Counted from the first letter of the stretch, positions 1 to 5,765 are shown. The stretch: DNA of 5,765 bases from Natronohydrobacter sp. (GCA_007118445.1 SKRP01000068.1:1-5765), one strand, 5' to 3'. Made by a program: numbers and translations. Notes: generated by a model from the sequence alone, not told the origin.

Positions 1-380
<380 letters not shown>

Positions 381-385
381 ACGCC

Positions 386-422
386 CCCGCGCGCAGCTTT
401 TGTCGCGCGCGGGCTGATTTTC
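386..422 (+). terminator. GC-rich hairpin after the Pro-Glu protein gene, possible terminator
   Basis: Six bases after the stop codon at 380, CCCGCGCGC (386-394) can pair with GCGCGCGGG (405-413) around a 10-base loop, giving a perfect 9-bp, all-GC stem. The tail is only CTGATTTTC, so the T-tract is short and not directly next to the stem. It sits where a Rho-independent terminator would separate this gene from the tRNA gene. The stem is clear; its action as a terminator is inferred. Confidence 0.55.
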
Positions 423-426
423 ACCC

Positions 427-454
427 TTGCCCTTGGGCGTGAATCGGGTAGACA
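427..454 (+). promoter_or_regulatory. Weak candidate promoter for the tRNA-Pro gene
   Basis: TTGCCC (427-432) and TAGACA (449-454) are separated by 16 bases and would place the transcription start near 461, just ahead of the tRNA at 470. The -35 keeps the TTG important in alphaproteobacterial sigma-70 promoters, but the -10 matches only three of six consensus bases. The call is based mainly on position between a hairpin and a tRNA gene that needs its own promoter if the hairpin terminates. Confidence 0.3.
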
Positions 455-469
455 GGCGCGGCAGAGCGT

Positions 470-546
470 CGGGCTATGGCGCAGTCTGGTAGCGCGTCCG
501 TCTGGGGGACGGAAGGTCGCAGGTTCAAGTCCTGCTAGCCCGACCA
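470..546 (+). tRNA. tRNA-Pro (anticodon GGG)
   Basis: A complete cloverleaf can be drawn. The acceptor stem CGGGCTA (470-476) pairs perfectly with TAGCCCG (536-542); the D stem is GCGC/GCGC (479-482 with 492-495). The anticodon stem TCCGT/ACGGA (497-501 with 509-513) encloses the loop CTGGGGG, giving anticodon GGG at 504-506, which reads CCC and CCU proline codons. The T stem GCAGG/CCTGC (519-523 with 531-535) encloses TTCAAGT. Discriminator A543 is followed by a genome-encoded CCA (544-546). No intron and no mismatch in any stem. It stands alone, with no neighbouring tRNA or rRNA genes. Confidence 0.97.
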
Positions 547-563
547 ATTTTCCCGAAATCGAT

Positions 564-602
564 CAAAAAGGCCCGCAAGCCAAAGACCTGCGCGCCCTTT
601 TG
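564..602. terminator. Bidirectional terminator candidate between tRNA-Pro and the coiled-coil gene
   Basis: Positions 564-576 (CAAAAAGGCCCGC) can pair with 590-602 (GCGCGCCCTTTTG) with two mismatches around a 13-base loop. The A-run on one side and T-run on the other give a T-rich tail on both strands: CCCTTTTG reading rightward after the tRNA, and GCCTTTTTG reading leftward after the minus-strand gene that ends at 626. Position and symmetry fit a shared terminator for two converging units. The mismatches keep the confidence moderate. Confidence 0.55.
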
Positions 603-616
603 CATTTTCGATCATC

Positions 617-635
617 GAAGCGCGGCTAGCGCTTC
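617..635. other. Perfect 7-bp hairpin overlapping a stop codon
   Basis: GAAGCGC (617-623) and GCGCTTC (629-635) form a perfect stem with a 5-base loop, GGCTA. On the minus strand the loop contains the TAG stop codon of the coiled-coil gene, and the right arm codes for its last residues. No T-tract follows directly, so it is unlikely to terminate alone. It may protect the 3' end of the message or act together with the inverted repeat at 564-602. Confidence 0.5.
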
Positions 636-904
636 ATGGCCTTCTCGAACGAATCCGACAGCGCCGACCAGGCTTTCTCGAAGCCCGAGCGCATTTCATC
701 AAAGGCCGCTTCGCTGGTCGCGCGGGCCTCTTGCATCTGCTTCTCGAACGCATCGCGCTGGCTGCGCATCTCTTCGATCTGCTTTTCGTATTTGATCTTC
801 ATATCGGCCTGCGCTTCTGAAGCCTTGGCCTCGTATTCCGCGATCTTCGCGTTCCACTGGTCCATATTGGCCTTCATCTTCTGAATATAGGCGTCGCGAT
901 CCAT
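626..904 (-). CDS. Small coiled-coil protein, sll1863-like family
   Basis: The protein has 92 residues and is almost entirely charged, amphipathic helix: repeated Glu/Lys/Gln/Ala with hydrophobic residues at heptad-like spacing, no Cys, no Pro and no membrane segment. The start region (RDAYIQKMKANMDQWNAKI), the centre (KIKYEKQIEEMRSQRDAF) and the end (FEKAWSALSDSFEKA) resemble the short coiled-coil proteins annotated as sll1863-family stress-response or coiled-coil-domain proteins; this is recognised from memory. The molecular function of that family is not established, and a cytoplasmic location is inferred from the absence of a signal peptide. The start is well supported: AAGGAGG lies 5 bases upstream of the ATG (minus-strand reading of 910-916). 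The gene is monocistronic and divergent from the dCTP deaminase gene. A hairpin overlaps its stop codon and a terminator-like repeat lies beyond it. Confidence 0.8.
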   Translation of the reverse strand: MDRDAYIQKMKANMDQWNAKIAEYEAKASEAQADMKIKYEKQIEEMRSQRDAFEKQMQEARATSEAAFDEMRSGFEKAWSALSDSFEKAMKR

Positions 905-939
905 GGCGTCCTCCTTGCGCTTGGGGTCAACAGAGTTGA

Positions 940-969
940 AGCCTAGGGGATAAGGCCCGCATCAGGCAA
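940..969 (-). promoter_or_regulatory. Candidate promoter of the coiled-coil gene
   Basis: Read on the minus strand, TTGCCT (964-969) and TAGGCT (940-945) are separated by 18 bases and would start transcription near 933, leaving a leader of about 30 bases that contains the strong ribosome binding site. The -35 matches four of six consensus bases and the -10 three of six. No equally good candidate was found on the plus strand for the divergent deaminase gene within 905-1037. Confidence 0.35.
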
Positions 970-1037
970 GGATTCTGCGGTTTCCTCGCGCAAAGGCTTC
1001 TGCAATAACAGGCGCGACGTGATCCGAGGGGATAAGG

Positions 1038-2120
1038 ATGCAGCAGATCGGTGTCTTGCCTGCGCAAAGCCTGCGCGAGATGGTGGCGCGCGGTGAAATC
1101 AGCGCCGAACCTGCGGTGAGCGCAGACCAGATCCAGCCTGCGAGCCTTGATCTGCGTCTGGGCGCTCGGGCCTGGCGCGTGCGCGCGTCCTTTCTTGCGG
1201 GCGCGGGCCGACGCGTCGCGGACCGCCTGAGCGCGCTGGAAATGCACCAGATGGACCTGAGCGACGGGGCCGTGCTGGAAAAGGGCTGCGTCTATGTCGT
1301 GCCGCTGATGGAACACCTTGCCCTGCCCCGTGGCATTCAGGCCGTCGCCAATGCCAAAAGCTCGACCGGGCGGCTGGACCTGCTCACGCGCGTGATCACT
1401 GATGACGGCACTGAATTCGACCGCGTGGCCGAGGGCTACACAGGCCCGCTCTATGCCGAAATCTGCCCGCGCTCGTTCTCGGTTCTGGTGCGGCCGGGGA
1501 TGCGGCTTAATCAGATCCGGTTTCGCAACGGGCAATCCGTGCTCTCGGATACCGAGCTTCTGGCGCTGCATGAACGCGACCGGCTGGTCGATTGCGCGCC
1601 GGTGATCTCGCAGGGTCTGGGCTTTTCGGTCGATCTGCGCCCCGCCACCAGCACGCTGGTCGGCTACCGCGCGAAACCGCATACGGGCGTGATCGATCTG
1701 GACCGGATCGGGGCCTATGCGCCGGGCGATTTCTGGGAAGAGCTGCATGAACACGACGGGCAGCTGATCCTCGACCCCGGTGCCTTCTACATCCTTGTCA
1801 GCCGCGAATCTGTGCATATCCCGCCCGATTATGCCGCTGAAATGGCCCCGTATCTGGCCATGGTCGGTGAATTCCGGGTGCATTACGCGGGCTTTTTCGA
1901 TCCCGGTTTCGGCCATGCTGCCGCAGGTGGCGCAGGCGCGCGCGGGGTGCTGGAAGTGCGCTGCCATGAAGCGCCTTTTGTGCTGGAACATGGCCAGATC
2001 GTCGGGAGGCTGGTCTATGAACGCATGAGCGCGCGCCCCGAGACGCTTTATGGCGCGGGGATTGCCTCGAATTATCAGGGTCAGGGCCTGAAACTCGCCA
2101 AACATTTCAAGGCAGGGTGA
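1038..2120 (+). CDS. dcd: 2'-deoxycytidine 5'-triphosphate deaminase, long two-domain form
   Basis: This cytosolic enzyme of pyrimidine deoxynucleotide metabolism converts dCTP to dUTP and ammonia, feeding dUMP to thymidylate synthase. At 360 residues it is nearly twice the length of the roughly 190-residue E. coli enzyme. The first half (about 1-180) carries QPASLDLRLG (33-42), the KSSTGR motif (107-112) and GPLYAEICPRSF (136-147), in which Glu141 is the likely catalytic base. The second half (about 190-360) repeats the fold: FSVDLR (196-201), AGFFDPGFG (284-292), GVLEVRCHEAPF (303-314) and a C-terminal YQGQG (346-350) like the end of short Dcd proteins. It lacks a KSS-R motif. The start is supported by GAGGGG 6 bases upstream of the ATG. 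The marC-family gene follows 4 bases after the stop, so the two are probably cotranscribed. Function is inferred from the motifs; whether it also hydrolyses dUTP cannot be told. Confidence 0.88.
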   Translation: MQQIGVLPAQSLREMVARGEISAEPAVSADQIQPASLDLRLGARAWRVRASFLAGAGRRVADRLSALEMHQMDLSDGAVLEKGCVYVVPLMEHLALPRGIQAVANAKSSTGRLDLLTRVITDDGTEFDRVAEGYTGPLYAEICPRSFSVLVRPGMRLNQIRFRNGQSVLSDTELLALHERDRLVDCAPVISQGLGFSVDLRPATSTLVGYRAKPHTGVIDLDRIGAYAPGDFWEELHEHDGQLILDPGAFYILVSRESVHIPPDYAAEMAPYLAMVGEFRVHYAGFFDPGFGHAAAGGAGARGVLEVRCHEAPFVLEHGQIVGRLVYERMSARPETLYGAGIASNYQGQGLKLAKHFKAG

Positions 2121-2124
2121 ACCG

Positions 2125-2781
2125 ATGCTGGAACTGGTCGACAGCGCATTTCTGATCACTGCCTTTGTCACGCTCTTTGTGGTGATCGACCCGATTGGCA
2201 CCGCCCCGCTGTTTCTGGCCCTCACCCAGGGCATGGACGCGGCCCGCCGCCGGATGATCGGCATCCGCGCCTGCGTGATCGCCGCGATCCTGCTTGCGCT
2301 GTTCGGGCTGGCGGGCGAGGATTTCCTGCGCTTCATCGGCATTTCCATGCCGGCTTTCCAGATCGCAGGCGGGCTTTTGTTGTTCCTGACCGCGCTCGAC
2401 ATGCTGTTTGACCGCCGCAGCCAGCGCCGTCAGGAACATGCCGATGAAGGCGATGGCGCGCTCGCCGATGATCCGTCGGTCTTTCCGCTGGCCATGCCGC
2501 TGATCGCAGGACCGGGCGCGATGGCGACCATGGTGCTGCTGATCGGCGAGGCCGGGCGCACCCCGCAGGGCATGGGGCTGGTGACAGGGGTCATGCTGGC
2601 CGTGATCGCGCTGGTGCTGATTGCTTTCCTGCTTGCAGGCCCGATCGAGCGGCTGCTGCGCCGCACCGGGACCATGGTCATGACCCGGCTTTTCGGGCTG
2701 CTGCTGGCCGCGCTCTCGGTGCAATTCGTGCTCAATGGCGCAAGCGCCATCGGCATCTTGCCCGCGACACAGGGGCTTTAG
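2125..2781 (+). CDS. MarC family integral membrane protein
   Basis: The protein has 218 residues, the usual size for MarC/UPF0056 proteins, and sits in the inner membrane with about six hydrophobic segments: near 8-30, 46-64, 76-95, 120-142, 154-174 and 186-212. Family signatures are visible: DPIGTAPLFLAL (22-33) at the end of the first helix, FQIAGGLLLFLTALDML (78-94), and FPLAMPLIAGPGAM (120-133). A charged, Asp/Glu/Arg-rich loop at 96-118 separates the two halves, which look like an inverted repeat. The family was once linked to multiple antibiotic resistance, but that role was not upheld for E. coli MarC; some members are annotated as amino-acid transporters, and no substrate can be assigned here. 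It starts 4 bases after the deaminase stop, with AAGGCAGGG as a possible ribosome binding site, and ends 29 bases from the convergent zapA stop. No convincing terminator lies in that gap. Confidence 0.9.
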   Translation: MLELVDSAFLITAFVTLFVVIDPIGTAPLFLALTQGMDAARRRMIGIRACVIAAILLALFGLAGEDFLRFIGISMPAFQIAGGLLLFLTALDMLFDRRSQRRQEHADEGDGALADDPSVFPLAMPLIAGPGAMATMVLLIGEAGRTPQGMGLVTGVMLAVIALVLIAFLLAGPIERLLRRTGTMVMTRLFGLLLAALSVQFVLNGASAIGILPATQGL

Positions 2782-2810
2782 GCCGCAGAGGCGTCAGCGC
2801 GCAGGGGCTG

Positions 2811-3209
2811 TCACGACGCTTTCGCCCGCGCTTCCAGATCCTCGGCCACCGCTTCCGCGCGCGCGGCCAGTTCGGTCAGCGCGTCGGTCACATCAGCCGG
2901 GATGACCGGCACTTCGATCTTCTTCGGCTCGGGCGCAGGGCGGGCATGAAGCCGCGAGATTTCCTCGCGCAGCGCAGCGATCTCGGTCTCGGCGGCCTTG
3001 ACCTTGTCATCGGCCTCGGCGGTCTTGTCCGCCAGCATCAGCCCGGCCATCAGAAGCATCCGCTCTGCAGGCACCCGTCCGATCTGTTCCAGCAAAACCC
3101 GCGCTTCAGCATCCAGCAATTCCGCCGCAGCCAGAAGATATTGCTCTTCGCCCGGCTGACAGGCCACGGTGAAATCCTTGTGGCCGATGGTGATGACCTG
3201 TTCAGGCAT
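2811..3209 (-). CDS. zapA: Cell division protein ZapA
   Basis: ZapA is a small cytoplasmic protein that binds FtsZ and bundles or aligns its filaments in the division ring. The 132-residue product has the typical N-terminal head, VITIGHKDFTVACQPGEEQY (5-24), followed by AAAELLDAEARVLLEQ, a hydrophobic helix (RMLLMAGLMLADK, about 49-61) and a charged coiled coil through about residue 88. After that comes a Pro-rich linker (ARPAPEPKK) and a second short helix that makes it longer than E. coli ZapA (about 109 residues). The ATG overlaps the end of the upstream gene: in ATGCCTGA the upstream TGA stop lies 2 bases after the start codon, which suggests translational coupling. GGAGAAG upstream of the ATG is a ribosome binding site within the upstream gene. 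The gene ends convergently with the marC-family gene. Confidence 0.92.
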   Translation of the reverse strand: MPEQVITIGHKDFTVACQPGEEQYLLAAAELLDAEARVLLEQIGRVPAERMLLMAGLMLADKTAEADDKVKAAETEIAALREEISRLHARPAPEPKKIEVPVIPADVTDALTELAARAEAVAEDLEARAKAS

Positions 3210-3684
3210 TCGACTTCTCCGCAGGAACCAGGGGCGTCAATTCACCAAGCGCATCTTCCAGCTCTGCGGCCTCTGCCGCGCGCTCGGCCCGCAGCGCTTC
3301 AAGCTCGGCGACCAGCGAGCGGTTGATTGCGGATGGTTCGATGACCTGCGCCTCCACCCCTTCGCGCAGCTTGCGATTGGCCTCGATCAGCTTGGTATTG
3401 GCTTTCTTCAGCCGCAGCATTTCCAGACTTTGCAGATCCAGCTGCTCGGTCATCCGCGCAAGCCGCCGCTCAAGCGTGGCAAAGGAACTTTCCTGCCGCT
3501 GGCGCACAGCATTCACCCGTTCGGACAGCTGCGCGTTCTTGGTGCGCTCGGCCTCTAGCTGGCTGCGCAGCGCATCTATATCGGTGTTGTCCTCGGGTGC
3601 CGATGCGCTGAGCGCGCTGGCGCTTCTGGCGATACGGTCAAGGGCACGCCCAAGGCGGTTTTCAAGGTCGGACACAGTGCTCAT
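3202..3684 (-). CDS. Coiled-coil protein upstream of ZapA, ZauP-like division partner
   Basis: The 160-residue protein is mostly long charged helix: a short Ala/Ser-rich N-terminus (1-32), then a nearly continuous Glu/Arg/Leu/Gln coiled coil from about 35 to 108 and again from about 118 to 146. It has no signal peptide or membrane segment. In Caulobacter crescentus the gene upstream of zapA encodes ZauP, a coiled-coil protein that interacts with ZapA and helps focus the Z-ring. Gene order, overlap and coiled-coil content match that arrangement, so a ZauP-type role is inferred; sequence similarity was not tested. The 8-base overlap with zapA implies coupled, stoichiometric synthesis. The ATG at 3682-3684 has no strong Shine-Dalgarno sequence (the best nearby is GAAAG, some distance away), so initiation may be weak or the start may differ slightly. 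This is the first gene of the unit, divergent from transketolase across a 226-base gap. Confidence 0.8.
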   Translation of the reverse strand: MSTVSDLENRLGRALDRIARSASALSASAPEDNTDIDALRSQLEAERTKNAQLSERVNAVRQRQESSFATLERRLARMTEQLDLQSLEMLRLKKANTKLIEANRKLREGVEAQVIEPSAINRSLVAELEALRAERAAEAAELEDALGELTPLVPAEKSNA

Positions 3685-3738
3685 GCGCAGGTCGCTTTCT
3701 GTTTCAATGCTCGTCTACACTCGTTTGCCCGTCAGCAT

Positions 3739-3802
3739 CCGCGAATCATGGCCCGCAGGCCCGCGAAGGTCAATGCTGCAAACCTATCCGCAATGCCGCG
3801 AA
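3739..3802. repeat. Three CCGCGAA copies in the divergent intergenic region
   Basis: The heptamer CCGCGAA occurs on the plus strand at 3739-3745, 3761-3767 and 3796-3802, with start-to-start distances of 22 and 35 bases, all between the divergent ZauP-like and transketolase genes. The first copy runs into GAATC (3743-3747), a GANTC site of the kind methylated by CcrM in alphaproteobacteria. The copies could be protein-binding sites, but spacing is irregular and no named regulator is recognised. Confidence 0.4.
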
Positions 3803-3845
3803 TTTCCAACATCCCATGGCAAACCGGGCCGCAGGGGGCACAGGC

Positions 3846-3864
3846 TTGCTTGAACTTGCAGCAA
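3846..3864. promoter_or_regulatory. LysR-type T-N11-A palindrome overlapping the transketolase -35
   Basis: TTGC (3846-3849) and GCAA (3861-3864) form an inverted repeat separated by exactly 11 bases, matching the general T-N11-A layout bound by LysR-type regulators. It covers the candidate -35 hexamer at 3850-3855. Regulators of this type, such as CbbR, control some transketolase genes of the Calvin cycle, but no regulator gene is in view and a short palindrome can arise by chance. Confidence 0.3.
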
Positions 3865-3877
3865 AGGCTGGTATGAC
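3850..3877 (+). promoter_or_regulatory. Candidate sigma-70 promoter of the transketolase gene
   Basis: TTGAAC (3850-3855) and TATGAC (3872-3877) are separated by 16 bases; each matches four of six consensus bases. Transcription would begin near 3884, giving a leader of about 27 bases before the GTG start at 3911. This is the best promoter-like pair in the 226-base divergent region. Confidence 0.55.
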
Positions 3878-3897
3878 ACCGCTAACACTGGCCAGAC

Positions 3898-3904
3898 AAG
3901 GAAA
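3898..3904 (+). promoter_or_regulatory. Ribosome binding site that sets the GTG start of transketolase
   Basis: AAGGAAA lies 6 bases upstream of GTG at 3911. The frame is open only back to a TGA at 3851-3853, and no in-frame ATG occurs between that stop and 3911, so the GTG with this site is the best start. It also yields the N-terminus expected for the family ([14 protein letters not shown]). Confidence 0.75.
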
Positions 3905-3910
3905 CCGCAA

Positions 3911-5765
3911 GTGGAGATTGCTGCCCTGCGTGATGCGCACCCCGATCACTGGAAGAAAGCCACCGCCATCCGTGCCCTCGCGATGGATGCGGTCCAGGCC
4001 GCCAATTCCGGACATCCCGGAATGCCCATGGGCATGGCCGATGTCGCAACGGTCCTGTTCGAGAAGCACCTGAAATTCGATGCCAGCCAACCCGACTGGG
4101 CCGATCGCGACCGGTTCATCCTGTCGGCAGGTCATGGCTCGATGCTGCTTTACGCGGTTCTGCATCTGACCGGCTACGCGGACATGACCCTCGATCAGAT
4201 CCGCAATTTCCGCCAATGGGGCGCGATCACCGCCGGGCACCCGGAATATGGCCATGCCAAGGGCATCGAGACCACCACCGGCCCGCTGGGTCAGGGCCTT
4301 TCCAACGCTGTGGGCTTTGCCATGGCCGAAGAGAAACTGCGCGCCGAATATGGCCCGAAGATCGTCGATCATTACACTTACGTCATCGCGGGCGATGGCT
4401 GCCTGATGGAGGGCATCAGCCACGAAGCGATTGGTCTGGCGGGTCATCAGAAACTGGGCCGGTTGATCGTGCTCTGGGACAATAATGACATCACCATTGA
4501 TGGCCGTGTCAGCCTGTCCGATGTGACCGACCAGCGCGCCCGGTTTGCGGCAGCAGGCTGGAAAGTGCTGTCCTGCGACGGGCATGACCCGGCGGATATC
4601 GACCGCGCGCTGACCGCGGCCAAGGGCTCTGACCGGCCTGTGCTAATCGATTGCAAGACCGTGATCGGCTTTGGCAGCCCGAAAAAGGCCGATACATCGG
4701 GCGCGCATGGCGCGCCGCTGGGCGATGCCGAGATTGCCGCGACGAAAGAGATCTATGGCTGGCCCTATGGTCCCTTCGAGATCCCGGCGGATGTGCTGGA
4801 GGCATGGCGCGCAATTGGTGCGCGCGGTGCTGAAGCACGCAGCGCATGGGAAACACGCTTCGCCGCGCTTTCCGGCACGAAACAGACTGAGTTCACACGC
4901 CGCATGGCCGGTGAGGCCCCGAAAAAGCTGACCTCCGCCATCCGCGCGCTGAAAAAGCAGATCTCGGAAAGCGCGCCGAAAGTGGCGACGCGCAAATCCT
5001 CGGAGATGGTGCTGGAAGTGGTCAACGCGGTCATGCCGGAAACCATTGGCGGCTCGGCGGATCTGACCGGGTCGAACAACACCAAGACCGCTGGTCTGGG
5101 TGTGTTCTCGGCGGAAGATCGCAAGGGCCGCTATGTCTATTACGGCATTCGCGAACATGGCATGGCCGCCGCGATGAACGGCATGGCGCTGCATGGCGGT
5201 GTGAAACCCTATGGCGGCACCTTCATGTGTTTCACCGATTACGCGCGCGGGTCCATGCGGCTGTCGGCGCTGATGGGCGTGCCTGTGACCTATGTGATGA
5301 CGCATGACAGTATCGGTCTGGGCGAGGATGGCCCCACGCACCAGCCCATCGAGCAGCTGGCGACCCTCCGGCTGATCCCCAACATGGAGCTGTGGCGGCC
5401 CGCGGACACCGTGGAGACGGCGGTGGCCTGGCAGGCCGCGGTGGAGCGGCGCGACGGGCCGGTTTCCCTGGCCCTGTCCCGGCAGGGGGCGTCCTGCCAG
5501 CCGCGGGACGACGCGGCCATCGGGCAGATCCGGCGCGGGGGCTACGTGCTGAAGGAGGCCGACGGCGACCTCAAGGCGATCATCATCGCCACCGGCACCG
5601 AGGTGGGCCAGGCGATGGAGGCGGCGGAGGCCCTGAACGGCGAAGGGATCGGCACCCGGGTGGTCTCCATGCCCTCCACCAACGTCTTCGAGCAGCAGGA
5701 TGCCGCCTATCAGGAATCAGTCCTGCCGAAGAATATCTCGGCCCGTGTGGCGGTCGAGGCGGGGG
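3911..5765 (+). CDS. tkt: Transketolase, 3' end outside the window
   Basis: Thiamine diphosphate-dependent cytosolic enzyme that transfers two-carbon ketol units between sugar phosphates in the pentose phosphate pathway and, where present, the Calvin cycle. 618 residues are visible; the family usually has about 660-670, so some 45 are missing at the right edge. Conserved residues are in place: His35 (SGHPG), His75 (AGHGS), His110 (GHPE), the ThDP motif GDG (161-163) to NN (191-192), His266 (GAHGAPLG), catalytic Glu415 (IREHGMA), His477 (THQP) and Arg524 (LSRQ). The order is the PP domain (to about 325), the Pyr domain (to about 540), and the start of the C-terminal domain. Translation starts at GTG. 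The gene is divergent from the zauP-zapA-like pair. Oddity: residues 478-596 differ sharply in codon use and resemble gammaproteobacterial transketolases, and the usual SRQNL is SRQGA. The active-site residues remain, so the encoded protein could still be functional. Confidence 0.95.
   Translation, partial: MEIAALRDAHPDHWKKATAIRALAMDAVQAANSGHPGMPMGMADVATVLFEKHLKFDASQPDWADRDRFILSAGHGSMLLYAVLHLTGYADMTLDQIRNFRQWGAITAGHPEYGHAKGIETTTGPLGQGLSNAVGFAMAEEKLRAEYGPKIVDHYTYVIAGDGCLMEGISHEAIGLAGHQKLGRLIVLWDNNDITIDGRVSLSDVTDQRARFAAAGWKVLSCDGHDPADIDRALTAAKGSDRPVLIDCKTVIGFGSPKKADTSGAHGAPLGDAEIAATKEIYGWPYGPFEIPADVLEAWRAIGARGAEARSAWETRFAALSGTKQTEFTRRMAGEAPKKLTSAIRALKKQISESAPKVATRKSSEMVLEVVNAVMPETIGGSADLTGSNNTKTAGLGVFSAEDRKGRYVYYGIREHGMAAAMNGMALHGGVKPYGGTFMCFTDYARGSMRLSALMGVPVTYVMTHDSIGLGEDGPTHQPIEQLATLRLIPNMELWRPADTVETAVAWQAAVERRDGPVSLALSRQGASCQPRDDAAIGQIRRGGYVLKEADGDLKAIIIATGTEVGQAMEAAEALNGEGIGTRVVSMPSTNVFEQQDAAYQESVLPKNISARVAVEAG
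5342..5698 (+). other. Compositionally foreign block within transketolase
   Basis: Over 119 codons only two (one GTT, one GAA) end in A or T, compared with about 27 in the 119 codons just before. All Asp codons here are GAC, nearly all Glu are GAG, Ser is only TCC and Arg is mainly CGG; upstream, GAT, GAA and TCG are common. The protein ([48 protein letters not shown]) follows gammaproteobacterial transketolases more closely than alphaproteobacterial ones. After 5698 codons such as GAT, TAT, GAA, TCA, AAT and CGT reappear. The left boundary falls in or just after the invariant [11 protein letters not shown] motif. This indicates recombination or a chimeric assembly; the codon shift is directly visible, the origin is inferred. 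Confidence 0.65.

Noticed and set aside
636..884. Plus-strand open frame of 82 codons opposite the coiled-coil gene
   Set aside because: The minus-strand gene has a strong ribosome binding site and a family-like sequence; this frame is its Ser/Ala/Phe-rich shadow.
945..1037. AGGGGATAAGG present twice (945-955 and 1027-1037)
   Set aside because: The second copy is the ribosome binding region of the deaminase gene and the first lies by the candidate -10 of the divergent gene; an 11-base match with a purine-rich core is plausibly chance.
927..2402. Long minus-strand open frame of 491 codons
   Set aside because: It lies antisense to the well-supported deaminase and marC-family genes, has the composition of a GC-rich shadow frame (many Arg, His, Gln), and no recognisable domain.
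2782..2810. 6S RNA gene or terminator between marC and zapA
   Set aside because: 6S RNA often lies next to zapA in proteobacteria, but only 29 bases separate the two convergent stops. GCGTC (2791-2795) and GACGC (2815-2819) can pair, but the loop is long and no T-tract follows.
3770..5341. Minus-strand open frames of 271 and 232 codons opposite transketolase
   Set aside because: Both are antisense to conserved transketolase sequence and show no family features; high GC lowers stop frequency in that frame.

Overview
The window is GC-rich and gene-dense, and it looks like the chromosome of an alphaproteobacterium, most likely of the order Rhodobacterales (Rhodobacter/Paracoccus type). The main reasons are the long two-domain form of the dCTP deaminase, the zapA gene preceded by an overlapping coiled-coil partner gene and facing away from a transketolase gene, and the alphaproteobacterial character of the first three quarters of that transketolase. 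The assignment comes from recognising protein families by eye, not from a search.

Layout, left to right. Positions 3-380 hold the 3' end of an unidentified gene whose protein contains 17 perfect Pro-Glu dipeptides, encoded by a pure hexanucleotide repeat at the window edge. A GC-rich hairpin follows, then a tRNA-Pro(GGG) gene with encoded CCA (470-546) and an inverted repeat that could end transcription from both sides. A small coiled-coil protein of the sll1863-like type is on the minus strand (626-904). Facing away from it is a plus-strand pair: a 2'-deoxycytidine 5'-triphosphate deaminase (1038-2120) and, 4 bases later, a MarC-family membrane protein (2125-2781). These converge on a minus-strand pair that overlaps by 8 bases: a coiled-coil protein of the ZauP type (3202-3684) and the cell-division protein ZapA (2811-3209). 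A 226-base divergent intergenic region (3685-3910) separates this pair from the transketolase gene, which starts at a GTG (3911) and runs off the right edge.

How the genes relate. The deaminase supplies dUMP/dUTP for thymidylate synthesis. ZapA and its partner are expected to organise the FtsZ ring. Transketolase connects the pentose phosphate pathway (and the Calvin cycle, if present) with glycolysis. Apart from the two transcription units there is no sign of a shared pathway; this is ordinary core chromosome. No insertion sequence, CRISPR array, phage gene or defence system is visible, and no stretch longer than 300 bases lacks a gene.

The most striking anomaly is inside the transketolase gene. 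From about 5342 to 5698 the third codon positions become almost entirely G or C (two exceptions in 119 codons, against about 27 in the preceding 119), and the protein switches from an alphaproteobacterial to a gammaproteobacterial-looking sequence. Codon use relaxes again in the last 67 bases. This is either recombination within the gene or a chimeric assembly joined at the highly conserved [11 protein letters not shown] motif.
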